Positions 9,004 through 18,352 of a stretch of DNA of 64,000 nt are shown piece by piece. Each line of letters starts with the position of its first letter. Within the stretch, counting starts at the first letter, position 1. A program made the position numbers and the translations under genes. The notes under the pieces were generated by a model. It saw only the letters and a program-made list of their open reading frames with translations. It searched no databases and was not told where the DNA came from. The DNA comes from Novosphingobium resinovorum (GTDB lineage Bacteria > Pseudomonadota > Alphaproteobacteria > Sphingomonadales > Sphingomonadaceae), in the NCBI RefSeq assembly GCF_027922145.1, contig NZ_BSFC01000011.1, positions 124,001 through 188,000 on the forward strand, written 5' to 3'.

Positions 9004-11454
9004 TCACGCCTTGCGACTTGCTTCGAAGGCATTGCGCGTCTTGAGGCTAGGGTCTTCGGTCCAAGGTTCATCCGGCCAGCGGTGACGCGGGTAGCGTCCT
9101 TTCATGTCGCGCTGCACGTCGCGCCATGATCCCCGCCAGAAGCCGGGCAAGTCGCGCGTGGTCTGGATCGGGCGGCCGGCAGGCGAGGTCAGCTTGAGCA
9201 GCAACGGCTGCGAGGGCTGACCAAAGCCGGGGTGCCGGTCGAGCCCGAACAAGGCCTGCACGCGCACTTCCACCGAGGGGCCGCCTTCGTCCTCATAGTC
9301 GATCGGGTGCGTCGAACCGGCGGGACTGCGGAACTCGGGGGGAGCGAGGCGGTCGAGCGCCTGCTGGTCATCCCAGCTCAGCCGATTGCGCAAGGCCTGC
9401 GTCACCGCGCCCCCGTCGAGCTGATCAAGCCGTCGTCCCAGAAGCGGTCCGAGCCATTCCTCAAGGTCCTCCAGCAGCGCCTCTTCCGACAACGCCGCAA
9501 TCCCCGCATAGCGCGCGCGACGCAGGAAGTTCTGGGCCCCCTTGCCCAGCGGCACCAGGGGCAGGCCCTTGAGGCGGATGCGCTCGATCAGGAAGGCGCG
9601 GATCGCTTGCGGGTCTGGCGACGGATCAGGTCCGCTCGCCAGCGTGATCGCGCCGAGGCGACGCTCCAGCCGCGCCTCCACACGGCAGTCGGCCTCGTTC
9701 CAGCGCAGCACGGTGCGGCGTTCGATAGCATCGGCAAGCCACGCCTCGACCTCGGCCGTTTCGAGCGAGGCGCCCGAAAGGATGCGCGCGCCCTTGGCTT
9801 GCCCCTGCGCGTCACCGATCACCATCCACTCGCGAGCGGCCAGCGGCGAGGCGGGATCGAGCACGTAGCCCCTCCCTCCCGCGCTCAGCCATGTCTCGCC
9901 CGAGCCGTCGCGGCGACGCGCCAGCATGTCAGGGCGGCCGAGGGCGAGAAGCACGCCAAAGGGCACCTCTTCCGCGGCACCGGCAGCGACCAGCCCCGCC
10001 GCCCGCCGAGCCCAGCCCACCGCGAGCTTGCGCGAAGCCTGCGCGCGGGGCGCGCGGTCGGCATCCCAGCGGGAAAGGCGCTGCGTCAGGTCGTCACTAC
10101 GACCACCTAGCCCACGCTCCTGCAGGAGCAGCGCGAGTTTCGCCGCCACATCGGCGGCGCCATGTTCGCAGGCGCGCAGGATCATCGCCGCCTGCGGCGG
10201 GTCCATCGGCAGGCTGGCGACCTTGCGGCCGAAACCGGTGATGCGCCCCGCTTCGTCGAGCGCGCCCAGGGCGACGAGGCCCTTGCGCGCCGCTTCCAGC
10301 GCCGGGGCGGGCGGCGGGTCGAGCCAGGCCATCACTGCGGGATCTCCCGTGCCCCACTGCGCCAGCGCCAGCGTCAGCGGCGCTAGGTCACTGGTCAGCA
10401 TTTCCGGCGGATCGAACTCGGGCCGCCCGGCATGCGCGGCTTCCTCCCATAGGCGATAGGCGACGCCGGGCTGCTGACGGGCCGCGCGGCCTGCACGCTG
10501 GGCGGCCGAGGCCCGGCTTGCCCGGTGCGTGACGAGGCGGGTGACGCCCGCTGCCTTGTCGAACTCGGCACGGCGCGAGAGGCCCGCGTCCACCACCACC
10601 GAAACGCCGTCGAGCGTCAGCGAAGTCTCCGCGATCGCGGTCGCCAGCACTACCCGGCGGCGGCCTTCGGGATCGCGCCGGATCGCCGCGCGCTGGGCGG
10701 CGGGTTCGCACTGGCCATGAAGCGGTAGAACCAGCGCAGAGGGCAGCTTCTGCGCCAGCCCCTCGGTCACTCGCTCGATCTCGCGAACGCCGGGGAGGAA
10801 GGCCAGCACATCGCCATCGGCGTCGCGCCAGGCGGTGAGGACAGCCGATGTGACCGCGTCCTCGATCCGCCTGTCCGGCGCGTGCCCGAGCCAGCGCAGG
10901 TCGAGCGGCCAGGCTTTGCCCGCGCTCTCGATCACCGGAGTGCCCTCCCCCAGCAGCCGGGCGAAGCGGGTCCCATCGATGGTAGCGGACATGACGACCA
11001 CCCGCAGGTCCTCGCGCAGTACGGCGCGGCTTTCGATCGCCAGCGCCAGGCCGAGGTCGCTGTCGAGATGGCGCTCATGCGCCTCGTCGAACAGCACGGC
11101 GGACACGCCGGGAAGCTCCGGGTCCGAGAGGATCGTCGAGACGAAGATCGCCTCCGTCATCACCACCACACGCGTGCGGGCCGAGCGCTTGACATCGAGA
11201 CGGGTGACGTAGCCGATGGTCTCGCCTGCCGCCTCGCCCAGCTGCCCGGCCATACGCTCGGCGGCGGCCCGCGCGGCGACACGGCGCGGCGAGAGCAGGA
11301 TCACGGTGCCCTTGCACCATTCCTCGCCCAGCAGGGTCGGCGCGAGCGCGGTCGTCTTGCCTGCACCGGGCGAAGCGATGAGCACGGCGCCCGTCCCGGC
11401 GCGCAAGGCGGCCAGGAGATCAGGCAGGACGGCATGGATCGGCAAGGTGCTCAC
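9004..11454 (-). CDS. hrpB: ATP-dependent helicase HrpB
   Basis: DEAH-box RNA helicase-like protein of 816 residues, the normal HrpB size. Walker A ASPGAGKTTALAP lies at about 27-39 and the DEAH box in LFDEAHERHLDSDLG near 123. Motif III is MSATIDGTRF. The helicase C domain carries VLATAIAETSLTLDGV and RASAAQRAGRAARQ. The C-terminal HrpB-specific region ends with the RYPRHRWPDEPW motif typical of the family. Its cellular role is poorly defined. It is divergent from the GGDEF/EAL gene at 11530, leaving a 75-bp shared promoter region. Confidence 0.95.
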   Translation of the reverse strand: MSTLPIHAVLPDLLAALRAGTGAVLIASPGAGKTTALAPTLLGEEWCKGTVILLSPRRVAARAAAERMAGQLGEAAGETIGYVTRLDVKRSARTRVVVMTEAIFVSTILSDPELPGVSAVLFDEAHERHLDSDLGLALAIESRAVLREDLRVVVMSATIDGTRFARLLGEGTPVIESAGKAWPLDLRWLGHAPDRRIEDAVTSAVLTAWRDADGDVLAFLPGVREIERVTEGLAQKLPSALVLPLHGQCEPAAQRAAIRRDPEGRRRVVLATAIAETSLTLDGVSVVVDAGLSRRAEFDKAAGVTRLVTHRASRASAAQRAGRAARQQPGVAYRLWEEAAHAGRPEFDPPEMLTSDLAPLTLALAQWGTGDPAVMAWLDPPPAPALEAARKGLVALGALDEAGRITGFGRKVASLPMDPPQAAMILRACEHGAADVAAKLALLLQERGLGGRSDDLTQRLSRWDADRAPRAQASRKLAVGWARRAAGLVAAGAAEEVPFGVLLALGRPDMLARRRDGSGETWLSAGGRGYVLDPASPLAAREWMVIGDAQGQAKGARILSGASLETAEVEAWLADAIERRTVLRWNEADCRVEARLERRLGAITLASGPDPSPDPQAIRAFLIERIRLKGLPLVPLGKGAQNFLRRARYAGIAALSEEALLEDLEEWLGPLLGRRLDQLDGGAVTQALRNRLSWDDQQALDRLAPPEFRSPAGSTHPIDYEDEGGPSVEVRVQALFGLDRHPGFGQPSQPLLLKLTSPAGRPIQTTRDLPGFWRGSWRDVQRDMKGRYPRHRWPDEPWTEDPSLKTRNAFEASRKA

Positions 11455-11529
11455 AGACGCGCCCTTAGAGCATTATTGCCATGCGTAAAATCACCGGATC
11501 GGTTGTGATACGGGATCATTTCGCCCGAC

Positions 11530-13539
11530 ATGTGCACTTTTCATAAAGACTTGGATAGTATCAGAGACCGCTTGCGAGCCCCCCGTTCTCGAATTGCAGA
11601 CGCGCACACCATGAACGTTGCCGGTCAGTATCCCCTTCGCGTCGCGCAGTATCTGCGCCTGCGAGAGCACATACCACCGCTCTATGGACTGCTTTCGATC
11701 AACGCTGCCGTTCTGGCCTTCACCCATCGCCATCTTGCTCCGCCCCTGCTGGTCTACACCATCCCAGGCATCCTGATCACGGCGTGCGTTCTGCGCATGA
11801 TCCTCTGGACCCGCCCCGTCAGGCCTTCGGATCTGGAACTCGAAGCGGTCGACCGGCGACTGCGCCGCACGCATGCCTTCGCCGTGATTTTCTCGATGGC
11901 GTTCGTCGCCTGGTCGCTGACGCTGGACCAGTATGGCGGACCCTACGAGCATGGCCACGTCGCCGTCTTCGTCTCGGTGACCGTACTGGGCTGCGTGTTC
12001 TGCCTCAATTTCCTGCCGCGCGCGGCGCTTGCGGTCTGCGTCACGGTTCTGGGCACTTTCCTCACTTATTCGCTGATCACGGGCGGCGAAGTGCTGATCG
12101 CCATCGCCGCCAACATTACCCTCGTGGCCATCGGCATTCTCAAGATCCTGGGTGATTCCTACCATTCCTTCGTTGATCTCGAGGCATCCCAGCGCGCTCT
12201 TACCATAGAGCGCCAACAGGCACAGGCGCTCGGCGAGGAGAACGCCCGCCTCGCCCAGACCGACGCGCTGACCGGAATGCCCAACCGTCGCTTCTTCTTC
12301 ACGACGCTCGAGGGGCTGCTGGAGCACGCCGGGCCCGAGGACCGCTTCAGCGTCGGGCTCATCGACCTCGACCGTTTCAAGCCGATCAACGATACTCATG
12401 GCCACGCCCACGGCGACCGGCTGCTGCAGATCATCGGCGCTCGGATGAACGCCGCTTGCCCCGCCGACGCCATCGTCGCCCGGCTCGGCGGCGACGAGTT
12501 TGGGCTGATCGTCATGAGTGGCCCGCCCGAAGCCGAGCGCGTCGCCAACGACTTGTGCCGCGCCATCCGCGAACCCGCGCGCATCGGCGATATCCTGGTC
12601 TCGGTCGGCTGTTCAGCTGGCCTCGCGGTGTATCCGGAGACCGCCGCCAGTGCCAACCTGCTGTTCGACCGCGCCGACTTCGCGCTCTATCACGCAAAGA
12701 ACCACAAGCGCGGCCAGTGCGTGCTGTTCTCGCAGGAACTGGAAAGACTGATACGCAGCGAGCAATCGCTGGACGCTGCGCTGCAGTTGGCTGACCTCGA
12801 AAGCGAGTTGTCACTCAACTACCAACCGATCGTCGCAACCGACGACCTCGACACCATCGGCGTCGAATGCCTTGCCCGCTGGCACTCGCCGCGACTGGGC
12901 CACATCGCGCCCGAACTGTTGATCGCCTCGGCGGAGCGCGTAGGCCGCGCTCGCGAAGTCACTCTGACTCTCTTCGGCAAAGCACTCGATGCCTTGGCGC
13001 GGCTGCCGGCGGGCTTGCGCCTGTCGTTCAACCTGTCGGGCAACGACATCTGCAACCCGCAGACGATCGATGCCCTGCTCCAGCGCGTCGCGGCCTCCGC
13101 CTGCGATCCGCGCCGCGTGCTGATCGAGATCACCGAATCCTCGCTGATCTCGGAGTTCGCCATCGCCAGCGCCGCTCTCGAAAGGCTGCGACAGACCGGA
13201 ATGCGTATCGCCCTCGACGATTTCGGCACGGGATATTCCAGTTTGTCGTCGCTCCACCAGTTGCCGCTCGACATGGTCAAGATCGACCGCAGCTTCGCGG
13301 TAAGGCTGGACGAGGCCTCGGGCCGTCGCCTGATCACGGCTATCCGCCACCTCGCCCGCTCGCTTTCGCTGGAATGCGTGATCGAAGGTATCGAGACAGA
13401 GAACCAGCTCGTAAGCGCACGGCTGGCAGGTTTCTCATTGGCGCAAGGCTATTTCATCGCACGGCCCATGACGCTGGAGAGGGTGCTGGATCGCCTCGCC
13501 CAGCCGGGCAGCGCGCGCTGGAATGCCGTCGCCGGGTAA
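11530..13539 (+). CDS. Membrane GGDEF-EAL c-di-GMP turnover protein
   Basis: A 669-residue bifunctional signalling protein. About five or six hydrophobic helices span residues 55-215 (LYGLLSINAAVLAFTH, HVAVFVSVTVLGCVFCLNFL), forming a membrane sensor. The GGDEF domain follows, with an intact GGDEF at 320-324 and LIDLDRFKPIND metal-binding residues; no RxxD inhibitory site precedes it. The EAL domain covers about 410-660. Its signature reads ECLAR instead of EALAR, but the catalytic Glu, the Asn of FNLSGND, the Glu of EITESSL and DDFGTGYSS are all present. Cyclase and phosphodiesterase activity are both plausible. A second start at codon 28 (11611) is possible; neither start has a strong ribosome binding site. 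Confidence 0.93.
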   Translation: MCTFHKDLDSIRDRLRAPRSRIADAHTMNVAGQYPLRVAQYLRLREHIPPLYGLLSINAAVLAFTHRHLAPPLLVYTIPGILITACVLRMILWTRPVRPSDLELEAVDRRLRRTHAFAVIFSMAFVAWSLTLDQYGGPYEHGHVAVFVSVTVLGCVFCLNFLPRAALAVCVTVLGTFLTYSLITGGEVLIAIAANITLVAIGILKILGDSYHSFVDLEASQRALTIERQQAQALGEENARLAQTDALTGMPNRRFFFTTLEGLLEHAGPEDRFSVGLIDLDRFKPINDTHGHAHGDRLLQIIGARMNAACPADAIVARLGGDEFGLIVMSGPPEAERVANDLCRAIREPARIGDILVSVGCSAGLAVYPETAASANLLFDRADFALYHAKNHKRGQCVLFSQELERLIRSEQSLDAALQLADLESELSLNYQPIVATDDLDTIGVECLARWHSPRLGHIAPELLIASAERVGRAREVTLTLFGKALDALARLPAGLRLSFNLSGNDICNPQTIDALLQRVAASACDPRRVLIEITESSLISEFAIASAALERLRQTGMRIALDDFGTGYSSLSSLHQLPLDMVKIDRSFAVRLDEASGRRLITAIRHLARSLSLECVIEGIETENQLVSARLAGFSLAQGYFIARPMTLERVLDRLAQPGSARWNAVAG

Positions 13540-13542
13540 GGA

Positions 13543-14310
13543 TCAGGTCGGGCGGCGCACGCCGTAATCGATGCGGATGCGGACCCATTCGCCGACTTGC
13601 GGCTTACCGTTGATGCGCGGCGGGATCACCTGGAACTGCCACGCCGCATTGAGCACCGCGCGCCCATAGCCGGAACCGCGTGGCGATTCGCCGAGGATCT
13701 GGCAGTTCTCGACGTGATAGTGATCGATCGTCTGGCAGGCGACCATGCCCCAGCCCTCGGGCGGAGCATTGGCGGGCATGTAGCCGCCGAGCTGCGCATC
13801 GGTGGGCCTGCGGAACCAGTCTGCATTATAGAGCGTGGCGCCGCCCGGCCCCTCGCCGGGGCCATACGTGGAGCCACTGTTGCCGCCGCCCGAGGGGCTA
13901 CCGCTGCCCGAACTCTTCATGCCGCCGATGTCCGCCGCCGCCATGTCCGACTTAGAGAGCTTGAGGAAGCTGAAGGCAGGCTTCTCGGCCGTCTGGGTCG
14001 GCTTCTCGATCGGCTGTACCGGAGTCTCGACCGCGACCTTGGGCTGTTCGACCTGATCCTTCTCGACCTTTTCCGCCTTCTTGGCGGGTTCGGGAGACTT
14101 AGCGCCGGTATCCGCATCCTCACCCTCGATGTTGAAGGTGACGGGGTTCTTCGCCTTCTCGCGCAGAGGGGCCACCGCCGTTTGATAGATCGCGATCAGC
14201 AAGGCGATCACGATGATCGCCGCCGACAGCAGTGAGGAGATCAGGCGTTGGCGAGGCGAACCGGATTGGTATCCGCCCCTGTCGGCGTAGGAGGGCATGG
14301 CGCGCCTCAT
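13543..14310 (-). CDS. TonB-like energy transducer family protein
   Basis: A 255-residue protein with one N-terminal membrane helix (about 25-45, LISSLLSAAIIVIALLIAIY). A long Lys/Glu/Pro-rich linker with repeated EKP units follows, then a Gly/Ser-rich stretch. The C-terminal domain (about 195-250, VLNAAWQFQVIPPRINGKPQ) resembles the TonB C-terminal fold. The architecture is that of TonB, which transmits proton-motive force from ExbB/ExbD to outer-membrane receptors. No exbB, exbD or receptor gene is adjacent, so it may be a stand-alone TonB-like protein. The start could also be the internal Met at codon 5. Confidence 0.8.
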   Translation of the reverse strand: MRRAMPSYADRGGYQSGSPRQRLISSLLSAAIIVIALLIAIYQTAVAPLREKAKNPVTFNIEGEDADTGAKSPEPAKKAEKVEKDQVEQPKVAVETPVQPIEKPTQTAEKPAFSFLKLSKSDMAAADIGGMKSSGSGSPSGGGNSGSTYGPGEGPGGATLYNADWFRRPTDAQLGGYMPANAPPEGWGMVACQTIDHYHVENCQILGESPRGSGYGRAVLNAAWQFQVIPPRINGKPQVGEWVRIRIDYGVRRPT

Positions 14311-14411
14311 TAAGCGAGCCGTGCTCGCGCTGCAATTACGGCTTTGTTGCAGAGTGTCGCAATCTCTGTGGACTGTGGCTCCGGCGCCCGTCCGGAGGAG
14401 CGAGCCTCAGC

Positions 14412-15428
14412 TCAATACCGCCGCGCGACGGCGAACTCCACCGCCTCGGCCATGGCGTTGCGTGCCTCGCCCGCCGGGAAGCCTGCAATCGCGTCGATCG
14501 CGCGCTGGGCGTAGAGCCGTGCCCGTTCGCGGGTCGCCTCGACGCAGCCATGGCGGTTGATCAGTTCGACCGCATGAGCGAGGTCTTCGTCCTCGGTGCG
14601 GAAACCGGCGATGGCGTCCTCCCAGAACTTGCGCTCCTCGGCATTGCCGCGCGCGTAGGCGAGGATCACCGGCAGGGTCATCTTGCCCTCGCGGAAATCG
14701 TCGCCCTTGTCCTTGCCCGATTCGGTCACTTCCGAATCGTAGTCGATCGCATCGTCCACCAGCTGGAAGGCGATGCCGAGGTTACGGCCATAGGCGTCGA
14801 GCGCCATTTCCTCCGCCTCGCTCTTTTCCGCGACGAGCGCGGAAATGCGGGTGGCGGCGGCAAAGAGCGCGGCGGTCTTGGAGCCGATGATCTGGAGGTA
14901 ATGGTCCTCGCTCGTCTCGATCCGGCGCTGCGCGGTCAACTGGTCGACCTCGCCGGCAGCGATGATCGAACTGGCCTTGGAAAAGACCCGCAGAACCTTG
15001 AGGCTGCCGTCCTCGACCATCAGTTCGAAGGCGCGGGTGAACAGGAAGTCGCCCACCAGCACTGTCGCCGGATTGCCGAACACGATGTTCGCGGCAGCCT
15101 TGCCCCGGCGCATGTCCGAACCGTCGACGACGTCGTCGTGAAGCAGCGTGGCGGTGTGGAGGAATTCCACGGCGGCGGCCAGCTTGTGGTGGCGGTTGCC
15201 CTGGTAGCCGCACAGCTCAGCAGCCGCGACCATCAGCATCGGGCGCATGCGCTTGCCGCCGCCCGAGATCAAGTGCCCGGCAAGGGCCGGAATAAGGGGA
15301 ATCTCACTCTGCATGCGGTCGAGAATGACGGCATTGACGCTGTTCATGCCGGACGCGGTAAGCGCCAGCATGGGAGCCAGGGAGGGTTGCTGCCTGCGCG
15401 TCTGCAGGGGGACGATATCTGCGCTCAT
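14412..15428 (-). CDS. Polyprenyl diphosphate synthase
   Basis: Trans-isoprenyl diphosphate synthase of about 338 residues, which builds the long prenyl chain of ubiquinone (octaprenyl or decaprenyl). The first Asp-rich motif is LLHDDVVDGSDMRRG and the second is QLVDDAIDYDS; GGGKRMRPML is the substrate-binding Lys/Arg segment. A TTG further upstream would add seven residues, but the ATG at 15428 (MSADIVPLQTRR) is the better start. It is divergent from the chorismate mutase gene about 110 bp away. IspB and other chain-length variants cannot be separated by eye. Confidence 0.93.
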   Translation of the reverse strand: MSADIVPLQTRRQQPSLAPMLALTASGMNSVNAVILDRMQSEIPLIPALAGHLISGGGKRMRPMLMVAAAELCGYQGNRHHKLAAAVEFLHTATLLHDDVVDGSDMRRGKAAANIVFGNPATVLVGDFLFTRAFELMVEDGSLKVLRVFSKASSIIAAGEVDQLTAQRRIETSEDHYLQIIGSKTAALFAAATRISALVAEKSEAEEMALDAYGRNLGIAFQLVDDAIDYDSEVTESGKDKGDDFREGKMTLPVILAYARGNAEERKFWEDAIAGFRTEDEDLAHAVELINRHGCVEATRERARLYAQRAIDAIAGFPAGEARNAMAEAVEFAVARRY

Positions 15429-15536
15429 CGCTGCGCGCTTTGGGCTCAAGGCGACCGCAACGCAAGTGCAAACGGTATCAACCGTGGCCGTAACCGGATT
15501 GGCAGAAGTGGGAAACCCGTGCTAGCGGGCGCTGCG

Positions 15537-15851
15537 ATGACTCAGCAGACTTCCTCGACCGTCGGCACCGTCGACCCCGTCCTCGCGGGCTTTCGTTCCA
15601 GCATCGACAACATCGATGCCGCGCTGATCCACATGCTCGCCGAGCGTTTCCGGATCACCAAGGCCGTGGGCGAATACAAGGCGAAGACCGACCTTCCCGC
15701 CTCCGATCCCGGCCGCGAGGAGCGCCAGATCGCCCGCCTGCGCAAGCTGGCCGAGGACGCGCATCTCGACCCCGATTTCGGCGAGAAGTTCATCCGCTTC
15801 GTGATCGACGAAGTGATCCGTCACCACGAGCGGGCAAAGAACGAGGGCTGA
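15537..15851 (+). CDS. Chorismate mutase (AroQ type)
   Basis: A 104-residue all-helical chorismate mutase, converting chorismate to prephenate for phenylalanine and tyrosine synthesis. The AroQ segment FRSSIDNIDAALIHMLAERF and then ITKAVGEYK carry the conserved Arg and Lys residues that bind chorismate. EERQIARLRKLAEDAHLDP and FIRFVIDEVIRHHERAK form the later helices. The long open frame upstream of this ATG is antisense to the prenyl synthase gene and is not coding. A strong hairpin directly follows the stop codon. Confidence 0.93.
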   Translation: MTQQTSSTVGTVDPVLAGFRSSIDNIDAALIHMLAERFRITKAVGEYKAKTDLPASDPGREERQIARLRKLAEDAHLDPDFGEKFIRFVIDEVIRHHERAKNEG

Positions 15852-15852
15852 G

Positions 15853-15880
15853 TTCCTCCCCGAGCAAGCTCGGGGAGGAA
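15853..15880. terminator. Perfect hairpin between convergent genes (solo R2 arm)
   Basis: A 13-bp perfect stem with a two-base loop (TTCCTCCCCGAGC / GCTCGGGGAGGAA) begins one base after the chorismate mutase stop and lies 8 bp before the stop of the convergent small gene. It could terminate from both sides, though T-runs are absent. Its sequence equals the outer arm of the R2 repeat family. Confidence 0.6.
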
Positions 15881-15888
15881 TTACCGGC

Positions 15889-16092
15889 TTACTCTTCCAC
15901 CAGACCCTGCAGGCGCGCCATCAGCGTCTGGATGCGCGTCGCCGCCTCGGTGAAGGTCGCGACGTCATCGCGGTTGCCGTTGCCGCGCGCTTCCTTGGCC
16001 GATTCGAGGTAACCCTCGAGATCGACTTCCAGTGCGTCGACCAGCATTTCGATCTCGTCCGAAGTCAGCGGGACGTTGATGGGCTTGCTCAT
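15889..16092 (-). CDS. Small hypothetical protein
   Basis: A 67-residue acidic protein (starts MSKPINVPLTSDEIEMLVDA) predicted to be a helical hairpin, with a ribosome binding site (AGGAGC) ahead of the ATG. No signal peptide, membrane segment or metal motif is visible. It lies downstream of the histidine kinase gene on the same strand with a 100-bp gap, and converges on chorismate mutase. I do not recognise a named family. Start, ribosome binding site and codon use support a real gene. Confidence 0.7.
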   Translation of the reverse strand: MSKPINVPLTSDEIEMLVDALEVDLEGYLESAKEARGNGNRDDVATFTEAATRIQTLMARLQGLVEE

Positions 16093-16192
16093 GAATGCTC
16101 CTGAATTGGCTATGCGGCGCAGATAGCCGCCCTGCCCGCGACCGCAAGCCGTGACAGGAGCGGTTACCCCGAAAAATGTGCCGGGAAACGTC

Positions 16193-17644
16193 TTACGCCC
16201 CAGTCCGCGGCAGCTTCAGTTTCACCAGCAGCCCGCCCAGATCCTCGCTCTCGTCTAGTTCGACGGTGCCGCCGTAGATCTCCACCACATCGCGCACGAT
16301 CGCAAGCCCCAGGCCGGTGCCGGGCTTTCCGGTATCGAGCCGCGCGCCGCGATCGAAGATACGGGTGCGCTCGGCCTCGGGGATGCCCATGCCGTCGTCC
16401 TCGATCCAGATTTCGCAGAACCGCTCGTTCTTCGCCGCATCGACGGTGACGAAGACGCTGCCGCCGCCGTACTTGGCCGCATTCTCGATCAGGTTGCCGA
16501 GCATTTCCTCGAGGTCCTGCTTCTCCATCGCCACGATGGCGTCGTGGTTACCGTCGAGATCGAGGCGGGTCTGGTCGTAGAGCCGCTCGACCGCGCGCAT
16601 CACCGCCTCGAGGCTCGGCCAGACTTCGGCACGCGACTGGCCGACGGCGCGGCGGCCGACGGCGCGGGCGCGGGCAAGGTGATGATCGACCTGACGGCGC
16701 ATCACCGCCGCCTCGCGAATCACGGTGTCGGCAAGGTCGGGCGCCTGCGCGGTTGCGGCGTTCATCACCACCGTCAGCGGCGTCTTGAGGGCATGGGCGA
16801 GGTTGCCCGCATGGGTGCGCGCCTCCTCCGCCTGCCGCTCGGTATGGGCGAGCAGCGCGTTCAACTCGTTCACCAGCGGCTCGACCTCACGCGGGAGCGG
16901 ATCGTTGACGCGGCTGGAGCCGGTGGTGCGCAGCTTCTGGATCGCGCGGCGCACATGGCGAAGCGGAAACAGGCCGTACCATGTCTGCATCCCCGCCATC
17001 AGCAGCAGGCCGACGCCGAGTGCGACGAAGCTGTAGACCAGGATCGAGCGGATCATCTTGATCTGGTCGTCGAGGTCCTTGCGGCTGGCCGCGACGGTGA
17101 ACATCCACTTGGCATCGCTGCCCGGAAGGATGATCGAGCGCTCCATCACGCGAAGCGGCTCGCCCTCGAACTGGAAGCTATCGTAGACGTGGGTTTCTGC
17201 GTCGAAGTGGCCGTCCGGCACGTTCAGGCTGCGGTCCCACAGCGAACGCGAGGGAAAATCCTCGTGCCCCTTGGCGCGAATTTGCCAGTAGAGGCCGGAA
17301 TTGGGTTCGAGGAACCGCTGGTCGCCCAAGGGACGCAGGAAGAAAACCTCGCCGTCCTGCGAAATCTCGGCCGAGCCGATCATGCCGGTCAGCATATAGC
17401 CCAGCTGTTCGTCGAAGTTTCGCGTGACGATGCCGGTGACGGTGTGGTCGAGCGCCAGTCCACCCGCGAGCAGGAGGAAAGAGATCCACCCCGCCGCGAT
17501 CAGCATCATGCGCCGCGCGAGCGAGCCGGTACTACCGGCCCGCTTCACGGGCGCCTGAGATGGGGCGGCGTCAGCCGCGGCCGGGTTCGGCGGGATCGTC
17601 GAGACTGTATCCAAGGCCGCGGATCGTCGTGATGACATCGGCAC
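16193..17644 (-). CDS. Sensor histidine kinase
   Basis: Membrane kinase of a two-component pair, up to 483 residues. A first membrane helix lies near 45-65 (MMLIAAGWISFLLLAGGLAL), then a periplasmic sensor of about 125 residues, then a second helix (VYSFVALGVGLLLMAGMQTW) leading into a HAMP-like region. The H-box NLAHALKTPLTVV has its phospho-accepting His near 284. The ATPase domain has LIENAAKYGGG, DDGMGIPEAER and GTGLGLAIVRD. The overall pattern is PhoQ-like. The written start overlaps the regulator gene by 74 bp; a downstream start (GTG near codon 33, or the paired ATGs at 46-47) is possible. Confidence 0.93.
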   Translation of the reverse strand: MPMSSRRSAALDTVSTIPPNPAAADAAPSQAPVKRAGSTGSLARRMMLIAAGWISFLLLAGGLALDHTVTGIVTRNFDEQLGYMLTGMIGSAEISQDGEVFFLRPLGDQRFLEPNSGLYWQIRAKGHEDFPSRSLWDRSLNVPDGHFDAETHVYDSFQFEGEPLRVMERSIILPGSDAKWMFTVAASRKDLDDQIKMIRSILVYSFVALGVGLLLMAGMQTWYGLFPLRHVRRAIQKLRTTGSSRVNDPLPREVEPLVNELNALLAHTERQAEEARTHAGNLAHALKTPLTVVMNAATAQAPDLADTVIREAAVMRRQVDHHLARARAVGRRAVGQSRAEVWPSLEAVMRAVERLYDQTRLDLDGNHDAIVAMEKQDLEEMLGNLIENAAKYGGGSVFVTVDAAKNERFCEIWIEDDGMGIPEAERTRIFDRGARLDTGKPGTGLGLAIVRDVVEIYGGTVELDESEDLGGLLVKLKLPRTGA

Positions 17645-18248
17645 CCAGCTTCTTGCGGATGCGCGTGACGAAGACCTCGATCGTGTTCGAATCGCGGTCG
17701 AAATCCTGATCGTAGATGTGCTCGATCAGTTCGGTGCGGCTGACCACCTTGCCCTTGTGGTGCATCAGGTAGGACAGCAGCTTGTATTCCTGCGCGGTCA
17801 GCTTGACCGGCTCGCCAGACAGCGTGACGCGGCCCGAGCGGGTGTCGAGGCGCACCGGCCCCGCCGTCAACTCGCTGGAGGTATTGCCCGAGGCGCGGCG
17901 GATCAGCGCGCGCAGGCGGGCGATCAGCTCCTCGGTCTGGAACGGCTTGGCCAGATAGTCGTCGGCGCCGGCATCGAGGCCCGCGACCTTGTCCGACCAG
18001 CTGTCGCGCGCGGTCAGCACCAGCACCGGGAAGGTGCGGCCCTCGCGGCGCCACATGCCCAGCACGGTCAGTCCGTCGATCTCGGGCAGGCCGAGGTCGA
18101 GGATCACCGCGTCGTAGTCTTCGGTAGAGCCGAGGAAATGCCCATCCTCGCCATCGGCGGAGAGGTCCACGGCATAGCCGTTCTGCTCCAGCGTGGTCTT
18201 GAGCTGGTTGCCCAGGGTGGGCTCATCCTCGACGATCAGGATGCGCAA
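17571..18248 (-). CDS. OmpR/PhoP-family response regulator
   Basis: A 225-residue DNA-binding regulator. The receiver domain (1-115) has the acidic pair VEDEP, phospho-acceptor Asp51 in VILDLGLPEIDG, and the conserved Thr and Lys of LVLTARDSWSDK. The winged-helix output domain (about 130-220) includes LTAQEYKLLSYLMHHKGKVV and the terminal TIRGLGYSL. It lies just upstream of, and overlaps, the kinase gene, so the two are co-transcribed. The upstream PepSY gene may belong to the same regulon. Confidence 0.96.
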   Translation of the reverse strand: MRILIVEDEPTLGNQLKTTLEQNGYAVDLSADGEDGHFLGSTEDYDAVILDLGLPEIDGLTVLGMWRREGRTFPVLVLTARDSWSDKVAGLDAGADDYLAKPFQTEELIARLRALIRRASGNTSSELTAGPVRLDTRSGRVTLSGEPVKLTAQEYKLLSYLMHHKGKVVSRTELIEHIYDQDFDRDSNTIEVFVTRIRKKLGADVITTIRGLGYSLDDPAEPGRG

Positions 18249-18352
18249 TGTACCGTCCTCCTAACATGAACGAGGTTGAGATGGGCCGAAAGGGTGAAAC
18301 GGTCAAGCAACAGGGCGTCGCTAAGTTCCCGGCCCGTTCCCGTACGAGCGCT

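Noticed and set aside
14232..15536. Long plus-strand frame leading into chorismate mutase, suggesting a fusion protein
   Set aside because: All but the last 104 codons are antisense to the polyprenyl synthase gene; the real gene starts at the ATG at 15537.
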